DNA of 33,153 nt from an uncultured beta proteobacterium (GCA_903823025.1 CAIJRK010000035.1:1-33153), one strand, 5' to 3'; numbered from the stretch's first letter, positions 1 to 8,164 are shown. Numbers and translations: made by a program. The notes: a model not told the origin generated them from the letters alone.

Positions 1-132
1 CATGACCGTGGTGGGGAGTTGCAAACTTCAAGGTCGTAGCGTCTTGGCCTTTATGACCCAGGCCATGAAGGCTCACTTCGGCTTAAACCCAACACCTTCC
101 CTCATTCCGATTGGGGTGGGGTGAACGCGTAC
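1..132 (+). mobile_element. 3' end of an IS66-family insertion sequence (transposase C-terminus plus terminal repeat)
   Basis: A reading frame entering from the left edge encodes 40 visible residues and stops with TGA at 122-124. The tail (GRSVLAFMTQAMKAHF, then a short PSL-containing end) resembles the C-terminus of IS66-family TnpC transposases, which typically end in a QGRS...F...A...F...PSL pattern. The bases around and after the stop, tgaacgcgtac (122-132), resemble the IS66 terminal inverted repeat, whose ends begin GTAAGCG on the opposite strand, so I place the element boundary near 132. The rest of the element lies outside the window. The IS66 assignment rests on a short tail only, and the exact end is inferred. 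Confidence 0.6.
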
Positions 133-133
133 C

Positions 134-1381
134 AAAAATCATTACGACGGTTATGTCTGGACTTTTCCCAAAGGACATCCCGATCCAGGTGAAGCACCGC
201 GCCAGACGGCCTTGCGTGAAGTGACCGAGGAAGTTGGTGTGAATGCCCGCATCCTGACTCCGATAGCGGGTGAGTTCGCTGGTGGCACCACGACCAACCG
301 ATATTTTTTGATGATCGTTGATGAGCGTGCTGTCAAACTGAACTTCAGTTGCGATGAAACCGCTGGCCTACGTTGGGCGTGGCCCAGTGAGGTGCGTGTG
401 CTGATTGCACAGACCAGCAACAAACTGGGCCGCCAGCGTGACTTGGCAGTGCTGGATGCTGCGTTAGCTTGTTTGCCCAATACACCACCACTGAAGCGAC
501 CTGTGGCACTGCGTGAAGACTGGAAACGGCTGCCCCTGCCCGCCGCACGAAAACGCCTGTTGATTGACAAGGTCTATTCACCGGTGGAAATGGCGCGCAT
601 CGCTCGCGGCTTCATTTCGGCGTGCATGGAAGAAAAGTGGTTTATTTACTTTGAGGATGGTCGGCTATTTTTACACCGTAGTTGGACCGGCATCTGCATT
701 TATCGAATGGACTTTGTACCGGTTGCGGCAGGTTGGGCTGCGGCGACAGTGTGGGTGAATCGTCATCCACAGCAGTATCAGGAAACCAACGATGCGCATG
801 ATGTGAAACTTTTGCTGGAGATCATTGAAACTCACCTATCGAGTGAAATGGATGAACCGACCATCGACAGTATGGTGCTGACATTACAACAAGCATCACA
901 ACCCAACTATCTGGGCACACCCAAGGTAGTTTCAGACCTACTGCAACCGTTTTTTACGCTATCAGTTGAGCAGCAAAAAAGCCTGGCTACGTCTGATCAA
1001 ATCTTTCAGGAAAACTTGCGAGTTACCAGCGCATTGACCAGCGGGGAAGGTGGCTACACCATCATACCGGGCTGGCATACCGCAAAATGTCTGGGGCAGA
1101 CCATCGTCAAAGCGTTTGTGCTAGACCCGGATTACTATGCGGATGAAAATCTGTATGGCATCGTGACTGAAGGTTTGGCTACGGTGTCGCTCAAAATCAA
1201 TGACCTGTTAAACGCCTTCCAGAAAGACACCAACGCCCAGTGGCAAGAACACGCCTTACCACAACTCAATCGGCTATTCGGCTTTGTTTGCGCTGTGATA
1301 CTGGGAATCAACGACGTTCAGTTTCCTGCCATGACACTGAAAGACTTTGCGTGGCAAAAAATCCTCACGCCTGGGAAATAG
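134..1381 (+). pseudogene. 5'-truncated NUDIX hydrolase fused to a C-terminal domain of unknown function
   Basis: The open frame starts directly after the IS66-like end and runs 415 codons. It contains a complete NUDIX box, G-x5-E-x7-RE-V-x-EE-x-G-V, beginning at base 173 (GHPDPGE ... REVTEEVGV), so the parent protein was probably a NUDIX pyrophosphohydrolase cleaving nucleoside diphosphate-linked substrates. No ATG, GTG or TTG lies in frame between the stop at 122 and the box; the first possible start (TTG at 212) falls inside the box and would remove its catalytic glycine and first glutamate. The gene has therefore lost its beginning. After the NUDIX domain (to about base 480) comes a segment with EEKWFIYFEDGRLFLHRSWTG (split here as EEKWFIYFED and GRLFLHRSWTG), followed by about 160 residues I do not recognise. 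The W-x-IY-x-E...HRSWTG block recalls small domains seen with NAD/ADP-ribose-metabolising proteins, but I cannot name it with confidence. The rest of the frame is intact, which suggests a recent truncation. Confidence 0.6.
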
Positions 1382-1391
1382 AACGAACCGC

Positions 1392-1496
1392 GCTTATCCA
1401 GTTAACGCCCAAGGGCACTATCGGAGGTGGCGAAAGCCGCTCATCGCCGCTACCCGTAGTGGTCGAACCGAGCGTTTGGGTAGCAACTGGATAAGC
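1392..1496. repeat. Nested imperfect palindrome with 12-bp perfect terminal arms
   Basis: GCTTATCCAGTT at 1392-1403 is matched exactly by its reverse complement AACTGGATAAGC at 1485-1496. Inner blocks also pair imperfectly: CACTATCGG (1416-1424) with CCCGTAGTG (1453-1461), and GGTGGCGA (1426-1433) with TCGCCGCT (1444-1451), leaving an apical loop around 1434-1443. The whole element can fold into one long hairpin. It fills the gap between the NUDIX remnant and the GIY-YIG gene. It could be a miniature transposable element, a recombination site or a transcript-stabilising hairpin; no poly-T tract follows, so a simple intrinsic terminator is unlikely. Confidence 0.6.
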
Positions 1497-1581
1497 ACGG
1501 AACGCACCAAGAATTCTTTCAGCAGATTGTTAGCTACACCAGAATCTCAACCCGAAAAATTTTCAATTCGAAAGTCTGACC

Positions 1582-2592
1582 ATGAACAGTATTAGTACCA
1601 ATCAATCTGACGTCGCTCGAGCGCGGTTGGTTAAGATTTTCTTGGCTGACGGAGTGCCCGAAGGTATTCGCAGTGCTCAGATTGATATTTCTACAACCTA
1701 TGCCATAGCCTTCAAAGGCGAACAACTTAATTTTGGCGTCAAGACAGTCTATGAAGACTGGATTAAAAAATCTGGTGTCTATTTGATTATTGGCAACGAC
1801 CCTGATGGATACAAAAAAATATACGTTGGCGAGGGCGATGATGTCGGAAGAAGATTGACCTTTCATAAAAGTAAGAGTGCTTTTCCTTTTTGGACAGATA
1901 CCTTGGTTTTTGTCAGTAAAGATGACAATTTGACAAAATCGCATATTCGATATGTGGAAGCTGCGTTGATCAAAGATTTGCAAGGTAAATCTGGCTTGGT
2001 TCTGGCCAACGGGAAGAATCCACCGTCGGATGGGAAACTCCCCAAAGAAGAAATTCCTTCCATGTGCCGGTTCATTGATGAGATAAAAATTCTCACTGGT
2101 GCGCTTGGGTTCGACCTCTTCAAAGTTGATAAATTGCCAGTTTCGGCAGACAACTTGTCACGGCCAGAAGCGACACAGACCAGCTACCCTGAATTTACGT
2201 TCAATGGAAGCGGTTTTTCAGCTAAAGCTATTTTCATGGCGGGAAGTACCGGTAACTGGCTTGTGCGTGCAGGTTCCATTGCCCGGCTGAAGTGTGTGCC
2301 AGCAGCGCCAAAGAATGCCGTCAAACTACGTGACCAACTCAAGAGCGACGGCAAATTGAAAGAAACTGCCAACGGATTGCTGTTTACCGAAGATTACCCG
2401 TTCCCCTCATCCTCTGCGGCCGCGTGTGTCATTGCCGGCTATGGTGTTGCCGGGCCAGCATCCTGGAAAATAAATAATAAAACCTATGCACAATGGGATA
2501 AAGAACTTTCTGGCGAATCTGAGTCAGCCTCAGAGGACTGGCTGACTGAAAATCCTTTAGATTCAAATTCTGAGGCGATGCCGACCTGCTGA
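1582..2592 (+). CDS. GIY-YIG nuclease family protein with C-terminal DUF4357 domain
   Basis: This 336-residue protein has a GIY-YIG-type core at about residues 62-135. GVYLI (65-69) and YVGEG (81-85) stand for the GIY and YIG motifs, an arginine pair follows at 90-91, and E126 is the likely metal-binding glutamate. The C-terminal part (about 210-315) matches the pattern of DUF4357, with an SGFSAKAIFMAGS block, a later LRDQL segment and an SSSAAACVIAG stretch. Proteins of this layout are often found among restriction and other defence genes; the substrate is unknown. The ATG at 1582 is the only good start, though its ribosome-binding site is weak. The base composition is visibly more AT-rich than the housekeeping genes to the right, in keeping with acquisition by transfer. 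The family call is fairly secure; the role is inferred. Confidence 0.8.
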   Translation: MNSISTNQSDVARARLVKIFLADGVPEGIRSAQIDISTTYAIAFKGEQLNFGVKTVYEDWIKKSGVYLIIGNDPDGYKKIYVGEGDDVGRRLTFHKSKSAFPFWTDTLVFVSKDDNLTKSHIRYVEAALIKDLQGKSGLVLANGKNPPSDGKLPKEEIPSMCRFIDEIKILTGALGFDLFKVDKLPVSADNLSRPEATQTSYPEFTFNGSGFSAKAIFMAGSTGNWLVRAGSIARLKCVPAAPKNAVKLRDQLKSDGKLKETANGLLFTEDYPFPSSSAAACVIAGYGVAGPASWKINNKTYAQWDKELSGESESASEDWLTENPLDSNSEAMPTC

Positions 2593-2606
2593 TATGTTGT
2601 CATATA

Positions 2607-2638
2607 TACAAGTTCAAATTTGAATATCTGAACTTGTA
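2607..2638. other. Hairpin after the GIY-YIG gene, possible weak terminator
   Basis: TACAAGTTCA (2607-2616) and TGAACTTGTA (2629-2638) form a perfect 10-bp stem with a 12-nt AT-rich loop, just downstream of the GIY-YIG stop and before the convergent TatD gene. No T-tract follows on either strand, so termination is only a guess. The remaining intergenic bases to 2763 show no gene. Confidence 0.35.
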
Positions 2639-2763
2639 GGCGTCCTTTCCCGCAGCGGGATCAAACACCCAGTGAAACCACTTTCTCACCCGTCCAAGAA
2701 GATGTTCAAACAATCGTTTTCCGATAAACCGCTGCTGTTTGCAACGAAAACCATCGTCAGAAC

Positions 2764-3615
2764 TTACCGCTGAAGACCCGGCAAAGCAGCAAAGGCGTTG
2801 CGCGTCGTCGCAGCCGCCAATGCCTGCGGCGTGATGCCACGCAGCGCGGCCAACTCGGCACCTATGCGCGGCAATTCAGCGGGTTCGTTGCGCCCTTGCA
2901 GTTCACCGGCGGCGCGTTGTTCGGCGGTTTTGTAGAGCCAGTGCGGCGGCATGTCGGGCGCATCGGTTTCCATCACGATCACGTCCAGCGGCAACGTGGC
3001 GGCCAGGCGGCGCAGTTGCAATGCCCGCGTATAGGTTAGCGCGCCGCCAAAGCCGAGTTTGAAACCCAGCGCGATAAAGGCGTGAGCCTGCTGTTCGCTG
3101 CCGTTGAAGGCGTGGGCAATGCCGTGCCACTGGGGGACGTTGCCCACCTGTTTGCAGCCCACCTCTCGCAGTCCTTTGAGCAACTGATCAGCCGAGCGAC
3201 GCACATGCAAGATCACCGGCAAATCATGTTTTCGCGCCAGCTTGAGTTGCGCTTTGTAAAAATATGCCTGCCGTTCCCGTAACGGGCTAACGCACAGCGC
3301 GGGCACAAAAAAATCGAGGCCAATTTCACCGACTGCCACCAGCCGGGGATCGTCGCGATAGCGCAGCAAGTGCGCATCCAGCGTGGCCAAATCGGCGTCT
3401 TGGGCCTGCGCCACGCACAGCGGGTGAATGCCCAGCGCGTAACTGTCACCTTGCGCATGGGCGATTTGGCGCACCGCGTCAAAGTTGGCCACGGCCACGG
3501 CGGGTATGACGCAATGCGCCACTTGTTGCGCCGTCGCACGCGCGCGCACCGCCTGCGTATCGGACAAAAACTCGGCGGCGTCCAAGTGGCAATGGGTGTC
3601 AATCCAATTAATCAT
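2764..3615 (-). CDS. TatD family metal-dependent hydrolase (DNase)
   Basis: A 283-residue TIM-barrel hydrolase of the TatD family, which are metal-dependent DNases or phosphoesterases in the cytoplasm. Visible signatures are DTHCHLD near the N-terminus (metal-binding His-x-His), GEIGLDFF (metal-bridging glutamate), LHVRRS, HAFNGS and METDAPDMPP (the catalytic aspartate region). The start is taken at ATG 3615, giving MINWIDTHCHLD, the usual TatD beginning; an in-frame ATG nine codons upstream (3642) is possible but adds residues not typical of the family. The gene stands alone, convergent to the GIY-YIG gene and divergent from the ABC transporter operon. The biological substrate of such single-copy TatD paralogues is not known. 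Confidence 0.88.
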   Translation of the reverse strand: MINWIDTHCHLDAAEFLSDTQAVRARATAQQVAHCVIPAVAVANFDAVRQIAHAQGDSYALGIHPLCVAQAQDADLATLDAHLLRYRDDPRLVAVGEIGLDFFVPALCVSPLRERQAYFYKAQLKLARKHDLPVILHVRRSADQLLKGLREVGCKQVGNVPQWHGIAHAFNGSEQQAHAFIALGFKLGFGGALTYTRALQLRRLAATLPLDVIVMETDAPDMPPHWLYKTAEQRAAGELQGRNEPAELPRIGAELAALRGITPQALAAATTRNAFAALPGLQR

Positions 3616-3715
3616 CAAGGGAAAATACCATATCTCCGTCATTGAAATGCAATAAAAATGTCATCAACTTGCAGTAGCATTTGCCGAGTTTGGGTTGTCA
3701 TTAAAGGAAAAACGC

Positions 3716-4783
3716 ATGAAATTTCAACGTACTCTGATTGCTGCCAGCGTTCTCGCGCTCGGCGTTACTGGCTCGGCACTGGCGCAAGAAAAAACCTTGC
3801 GCCTGCTCACGTGGGCCGACTATGCGCCCGCCAGCGTGATCGCCCAGTTTGAAAAAGAAACGGGCTACAAGGTTGAACTCACCTTGTCCAACAACGAAGA
3901 AATGATCTCCAAACTGCGCGCCACGGCAGGCGCTGGTTTTGATCTGGCGCAACCTTCGCAAGACCGTATTACCGGTCCGCAGCAAGAGTTCCGCATTTAC
4001 AAACCCATGGATCTGAGCAAGCTCAAAACCGAGTTATTCATTCCCTCCATGCTGGCCGCCACCCAGAAAAACACCACGCTTTCCGGCAAGGTTTATGGCC
4101 TGCCACACATCTGGGGCACCGACGGTTTGGTGGTCAACACCAGCCTCACCCAAATGGCGGATTACCCCGACTTGTGCCGGGCTGACGTGAAGGGCAAAAC
4201 AGCGGTTCGCCTGAAGCGCCCCACGTTGTTGGCTTTTGCTTTTGCCTCCGGCAAAGACCCGTTTGCGCTCTACAACAACCCCAAGGCCTACAGCGCCTTG
4301 ATGGACGAGGTGGGCAAAACCATGATTGCCTGCAAAAGCAACATCAAGTTCTATTGGGACAACAAAGACCAGTTGCTCAACGGGATGCGTACTGGCGAAA
4401 TCGTGGGCGCGATGATGTGGGACACGGGCGGCTGGAAGCTCAATAGCGAAAAAGCCGAGATTCAATTTATCGCCCCCAAGTCGGGCGCGATGGGCTGGAT
4501 TGACACCTTCGCCATTCCGGCCAAAGGCAAGAACGACGCCGCCGCCTACGCCTGGATCAACTTCAACATGCGCCCTGATATTGCCGCCAAAGTGGCTTCA
4601 TCCGCAGGCAACTTCACCGCCTCCAAAGGGGCTGATCAGTTGATGGACGCCAAGCTCAAGAGCCAGTTTGCGTCGAGCTTTTCTGAAGCTGCCTTGGCCA
4701 ATATCAAGTGGTATCCGGCGGTGCCAGCTGGCATTGAAGAGATTGAAGGCCGCGTGCTGGACCGCATCAAAGCCGCCCCCTAA
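3716..4783 (+). CDS. Periplasmic substrate-binding protein of a polyamine-type ABC importer (PotD/PotF-like)
   Basis: A 355-residue extracytoplasmic solute-binding protein. Residues 1-23 form a classic signal peptide (KFQR, hydrophobic stretch, cleavage after SALA before QE). The mature part opens with LRLLTWADYAPASVIAQFE, typical of the spermidine/putrescine binding-protein family, and includes the inter-lobe GLPHIWGTDGL segment. No lipobox cysteine is seen, so the protein should be soluble in the periplasm. The start at ATG 3716 is supported by an upstream AAAGGA; an earlier in-frame start at 3695 would precede the signal peptide. It is first in a four-gene set with an ATPase and two permeases. 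Polyamine is the family default; the actual substrate could be another amine or amino-acid derivative. Confidence 0.86.
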   Translation: MKFQRTLIAASVLALGVTGSALAQEKTLRLLTWADYAPASVIAQFEKETGYKVELTLSNNEEMISKLRATAGAGFDLAQPSQDRITGPQQEFRIYKPMDLSKLKTELFIPSMLAATQKNTTLSGKVYGLPHIWGTDGLVVNTSLTQMADYPDLCRADVKGKTAVRLKRPTLLAFAFASGKDPFALYNNPKAYSALMDEVGKTMIACKSNIKFYWDNKDQLLNGMRTGEIVGAMMWDTGGWKLNSEKAEIQFIAPKSGAMGWIDTFAIPAKGKNDAAAYAWINFNMRPDIAAKVASSAGNFTASKGADQLMDAKLKSQFASSFSEAALANIKWYPAVPAGIEEIEGRVLDRIKAAP

Positions 4784-4794
4784 AAGCCTATCTA

Positions 4795-5928
4795 TTGAGT
4801 TCGACCCTCGCCCCATCGGCCCCTATTTTGGGTTCCCTGCCACCTGATCTGGAGGCCGTGCGCGTGGGTAAACGCTACGGCGATTTCACGGCGGTGGACG
4901 ATTTGTCGTTCAGTGTCGCACGCGGCAGCTTCTTCTCCATCCTTGGCCCGTCGGGTTGCGGCAAAACCACGTTGCTGCGCATGATTGCAGGCTTTTTAAG
5001 CCCGGATTCTGGCGACATTCACATCGGTGGCCAATCCATGAACGGCGTGCCGCCCAACAAACGCCCGGTCAATATGGTGTTTCAGCACCTTGCGCTTTTC
5101 CCGATGATGTCGGTGGGCGAGAACGTGGGTTACGGTCTGGCGCGCCGAGGCGTGGCGCGGGATGAAATCAAGCGGCGCGTGGGCGACATGCTGGAGCGCG
5201 TGAGCCTTCCCGGCGCGCAGGACAAACGCGTTGATCAACTCTCGGGCGGGCAAAAACAGCGCGTCGCCATTGCCCGCAGTCTGGTGCTGGAACCCACGCT
5301 TTTGTTGCTGGACGAGCCGCTGGGCGCGCTCGATCTGAAGCTGCGCGAGCACATGAAGATCGAACTCAAACAGTTGCAAGCCGCCTTTGGCACCACCTTT
5401 GTTTACATCACGCATGACCAGTCCGAAGCGCTGGTGTTGTCTGACCATGTGGCGGTCATGAACCACGGTCGCTTTGAACAAGTGGGCACGCCACAACAAC
5501 TTTATTACGCGCCGCAGACCCCGTTTGTGGCGGGCTTTGTCGGGGCCAATAACCCGGTGAAAGGCCGCGCCACCCACGTCAACGGCGACTGGGTGACACT
5601 GACCAGCGAGAGCGGTTTGATCATGTCGGCGCAGGCTATGGGCACGGTGCGTGCAGGCGATGCGGTCGAGGCCTTTGTGCGGCCCGAGGTGATCCGCCTG
5701 GTGCGTCACGCTAGCGATTTTTCAGAGACGACTTTCCCCCACTACCGCGCCCAAATTGAGAATCTGTTGTTTGACGGCGCCAACTCCGCCGTGCTGGTGC
5801 GCGAGGAACATTCGCACACCGAGTTCCGTATCGCGTTGCCGCAAACCGGCCAACTCGCCGACCTGGCGGTGAATGAGCGGGTGAGCTTCAGCTTTGACCC
5901 GCAACGGGCGGTGTGTTTTGCAAGCTGA
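4795..5928 (+). CDS. ABC transporter ATP-binding protein (PotA/PotG-like)
   Basis: The 377-residue ATPase drives the importer encoded around it. The motifs are canonical: Walker A GPSGCGKT at 51-58, Q-loop in VFQHLALFP, signature LSGGQ at 149-153, Walker B LLLLDEP at 169-175, D-loop GALD and H-loop THDQ. The C-terminal 100 residues or so (from about 280) are a TOBE-type regulatory domain, as in PotA and other CUT1-like ATPases. The start is uncertain: TTG at 4795, 11 bases after the binding-protein stop, keeps the first beta-strand; the in-frame GTG codons at 4858 and 4864 would remove it. It overlaps the next permease if that gene begins at 5894. Confidence 0.88.
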   Translation: MSSTLAPSAPILGSLPPDLEAVRVGKRYGDFTAVDDLSFSVARGSFFSILGPSGCGKTTLLRMIAGFLSPDSGDIHIGGQSMNGVPPNKRPVNMVFQHLALFPMMSVGENVGYGLARRGVARDEIKRRVGDMLERVSLPGAQDKRVDQLSGGQKQRVAIARSLVLEPTLLLLDEPLGALDLKLREHMKIELKQLQAAFGTTFVYITHDQSEALVLSDHVAVMNHGRFEQVGTPQQLYYAPQTPFVAGFVGANNPVKGRATHVNGDWVTLTSESGLIMSAQAMGTVRAGDAVEAFVRPEVIRLVRHASDFSETTFPHYRAQIENLLFDGANSAVLVREEHSHTEFRIALPQTGQLADLAVNERVSFSFDPQRAVCFAS

Positions 5929-6805
5929 CGCCTCCGCCAGCCCCCGAACGGGCGCGCAACTGATGCTTTGGCTGCTGCTGGCACCGGCTTTTTTGTGGCT
6001 GGTGGGCTTGATTGTGTTGCCACACATTGAGCTGGCTATTTTGTCGCTACGCGAGCGCGTCGCGCCTCGGGTGTACGAGGTCAGTCTGGCGCAATACCGC
6101 ACCTTCATTGAAGAGCCGCTGTATTGGCACACCTTTGTGCGCACGGCGGTGATGTCGATTTTGGCCACCGCGCTAACCCTCTTGATGGCCTTCCCTATCG
6201 CCTGGATGATTGCCAAAATTGCACGCGGTCGCAACCAATCCCTGTTGTTTATCTTGTGCCTGATTCCGTTCTGGGTGAGCGAAACCGTACGCACCTTGGG
6301 CTGGATGATTTTGCTGCGCGAGTCCGGCGTATTGCCGGGGCTGCTGGTGTCGTTGGGCCTGACGCCCGCGCCAGTGGATTTGCTCTACCACGACGCCACC
6401 ATTTTGGTCGGGCTGGTTTACACCTCGATGTTGTTCATGGTCGTGCCGCTGATCAGCGCGCTGGAAAGTCTGGACGACTCGCTGATTGAAGCCGCTTACG
6501 ACCTCGGCGGCAACGGCTGGTCGATCTTGCGCCAGATCATCATTCCGCACGCCGCACCCGGCATCGTAGCGGGCTGCATTGTGGTGTTCATGCTCACGCT
6601 GGGCAATTACTTGACGCCGACGCTGCTGGGCGGCAAAAACTCGCAGTGGTTTACCGAACAAATTTACACCCAATTCATCACCCGCTTTAACTGGGAACAA
6701 GGCGCAGCCTTTGGCTTCTTGCTGTTGGGCCTGTCCACCGCTATCGTCTGGCTTGGCCTCAAACTCAGCGGCCAAAAATTTGGCGAAGTGATGAGAAAAG
6801 CATGA
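5894..6805 (+). CDS. ABC transporter permease (PotB/PotH-like)
   Basis: An inner-membrane permease with about six predicted transmembrane segments (first one LLLAPAFLWLVGLIVLP). The binding-protein-dependent transport EAA loop is visible as EAAYDLGGNGWSILRQIIIP, followed by PGIVAG. The family partners are the ATPase before it and the second permease after it. The start is ambiguous: TTG at 5894 or 5918, or ATG at 5963 immediately before the first membrane helix; the stop is firm. The TGA stop overlaps the ATG of the next gene (ATGA), so the two permeases are translationally coupled. Confidence 0.86.
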   Translation: MTRNGRCVLQADASASPRTGAQLMLWLLLAPAFLWLVGLIVLPHIELAILSLRERVAPRVYEVSLAQYRTFIEEPLYWHTFVRTAVMSILATALTLLMAFPIAWMIAKIARGRNQSLLFILCLIPFWVSETVRTLGWMILLRESGVLPGLLVSLGLTPAPVDLLYHDATILVGLVYTSMLFMVVPLISALESLDDSLIEAAYDLGGNGWSILRQIIIPHAAPGIVAGCIVVFMLTLGNYLTPTLLGGKNSQWFTEQIYTQFITRFNWEQGAAFGFLLLGLSTAIVWLGLKLSGQKFGEVMRKA

Positions 6806-7686
6806 TTCCTTCACTGCCCCGCCCCGCTTGGTTGCGCGCCAGCACCGTGATTTACGGGCTGCTGTTCTTTGCCTTTTTATTCTTGCCGCTGGCCGTGGTG
6901 GCCGTGTTTGCCTTCAACGATGCGCCCTACCCTGCGCCGCCTTGGCAAGGCTTCACGCTCGACTGGTTTCTGGGCGGCACAGCGGCAGGTCATACCGAAG
7001 GCCGCCAAGGCTTGTTGGCCGACACCGCGCTGTTGGGCAGTGTGTGGACCAGCGTCGTGGTGGCCTGCTGGGTCACCGTGCTGTCTGTGCTGGTCGGCAC
7101 CGCCAACGCCTTCCTGATTGAGCGGATGCAGTTTCGCGGCAAGTCGGCCTTATCGTTGCTGATGCTCGCGCCGCTGGTCATTCCGGGCGTGATTCTGGGT
7201 ATCTCGATTCTGGCTTTTGCCAGCCGCATTGCCAACCTCACCTATGACTTGTTCGGGCTGGAACTGGAGTTTTTGCGCCCCGGTTTACCGCTGGTGGTGC
7301 TGGGCCAGTTCTCCTACATTGTGTCGATTGCCACGCTGACGATCACGGCCCGACTCAAACGCTTTGATCTCACGCTGGAAGACGCCGCCTACAACTTGGG
7401 CGCGTCGCGCTTGGCGGTGTTCACCACCATCACCTTGCCTTATTTGCAACCCGCCTTGATTGGCACGGCGGCGATTTCGTTTTTGATGTCGTTTGAGAAC
7501 TTCAACACCACGTTGATGCTGGTCGGCTCGGACGCGCCGCTCACCGTGATGATGTATGGCCGGATGCGCGAAGGCGCTACGCCGGTGCTCAACGCGGTGA
7601 GTTTATTTTTGATGGTGGCGTCGGCTTTGCTGGCGCTCACGCTGCTGCGCGGGGCCAACAAGGCGGCGGCGCAAACCAAGCCGTAA
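6802..7686 (+). CDS. ABC transporter permease (PotC/PotI-like)
   Basis: The second inner-membrane permease of the importer, 294 residues, six or so transmembrane segments. The first helix (LLFFAFLFLPLAVVAVFAFN) is the usual PotC/PotI beginning. The EAA loop appears as EDAAYNLGASRLAVFTTITLP. The ATG at 6802 overlaps the stop of the preceding permease by four bases, fixing the start. This gene ends the operon; the next gene is convergent, and no clear intrinsic terminator is seen in the 32 bases between them. Confidence 0.88.
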   Translation: MIPSLPRPAWLRASTVIYGLLFFAFLFLPLAVVAVFAFNDAPYPAPPWQGFTLDWFLGGTAAGHTEGRQGLLADTALLGSVWTSVVVACWVTVLSVLVGTANAFLIERMQFRGKSALSLLMLAPLVIPGVILGISILAFASRIANLTYDLFGLELEFLRPGLPLVVLGQFSYIVSIATLTITARLKRFDLTLEDAAYNLGASRLAVFTTITLPYLQPALIGTAAISFLMSFENFNTTLMLVGSDAPLTVMMYGRMREGATPVLNAVSLFLMVASALLALTLLRGANKAAAQTKP

Positions 7687-7718
7687 CAGGCTTTGAAGGC
7701 GGCGCGCTGCTTACCGAC

Positions 7719-8024
7719 TTACCGGCCATCGCCTTGAAGCGGGGTCACACGCCGGGGCACAAACCCGACTTCCAGCCCAAAGATCGACACCACTTTATTC
7801 AGGGTTTCGACGGTGGGATTGCCCGTGCCGGCTTCCAGGGAGCGCAAGGAGTCAAGGCTGATGCCTCGGTGCTTGGCGAATTCGGGTTGCGTGAGTTGGC
7901 TGAGTCGGCGCATGGTTCGCACCGCCTCACGCAGATTCAATTCTCCGCGTTGTAGGCGCCGGTACATGTCGTCGCGCTGCGCCCGTTCGACAGCGGGATC
8001 AACTGGTTTGAGTCGTTTGTCCAA
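7719..8024 (-). CDS. HipB-like helix-turn-helix (XRE family) regulator, orphan
   Basis: A 101-residue protein with an XRE-type helix-turn-helix at about residues 35-90. The block LTQPEFAKHRGISLDSLRSLE contains the recognition helix (split: LTQPEFAKHRG, ISLDSLRSLE), followed by GTGNPTVETLNKV. Antitoxins of the HipB type have this size and motif order, but no HipA-like kinase lies beside it. The translated frame opens with TTG at 8024; an ATG at codon 20 is a shorter option. A dyad operator lies upstream at 8136-8164, which suggests autoregulation. The downstream gene is convergent. It may be a remnant of a toxin-antitoxin pair or a regulator of the short ORF or RM gene before it; the sequence cannot decide. 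Confidence 0.75.
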   Translation of the reverse strand: MDKRLKPVDPAVERAQRDDMYRRLQRGELNLREAVRTMRRLSQLTQPEFAKHRGISLDSLRSLEAGTGNPTVETLNKVVSIFGLEVGFVPRRVTPLQGDGR

Positions 8025-8030
8025 AATGCG

Positions 8031-8129
8031 TTAGCGGCTTAGTTGTTGAGCCTGTTCGGCCATAGAAAAAATTTCGATGATGCTTTGCGTGGATGAGGCG
8101 TGCGCCAAGTTTTTTGATTTGGGGGTCAT
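8031..8129 (-). CDS. Candidate 32-residue small ORF between operator and HTH gene
   Basis: ATG at 8129 to TAA at 8031 encodes 32 residues, starting MTPKSKNLAHASS and ending AEQAQQLSR. The stop is six bases before the TTG start of the HTH gene, so translation could be coupled. An extended -10 element (TGCTATAGT on this strand, TATAGT at 8139-8144) lies only about 10 bases upstream of the ATG, so the transcript would have almost no leader. No homologue is recognised and no Shine-Dalgarno site is possible, so this could be chance or a leader peptide. Confidence 0.3.
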   Translation of the reverse strand: MTPKSKNLAHASSTQSIIEIFSMAEQAQQLSR

Positions 8130-8135
8130 AACCGA

Positions 8136-8164
8136 CAAACTATAGCAGTTCACGCGATAGTTTG
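8136..8164 (-). promoter_or_regulatory. Dyad operator overlapping an extended -10 promoter of the HTH gene
   Basis: CAAACTAT (8136-8143) and its exact reverse complement ATAGTTTG (8157-8164) are separated by 13 bases. Read on the minus strand, an extended -10 TGCTATAGT overlaps the proximal arm. A repressor bound here would block transcription of the small ORF and HTH gene, the arrangement expected for an autoregulated HipB-like protein. Binding by this HTH protein is inferred. Confidence 0.55.

Noticed and set aside
1392..1535. Possible integron attC site
   Set aside because: The region is a palindrome flanked by cassette-like genes, but the outer core sites do not fit RYYYAAC and GTTRRRY, and no integrase is present.
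7719..8024. HipBA toxin-antitoxin pair
   Set aside because: Only the HipB-like protein is present; the neighbouring genes are an ABC permease and the RM enzyme, with no HipA kinase.
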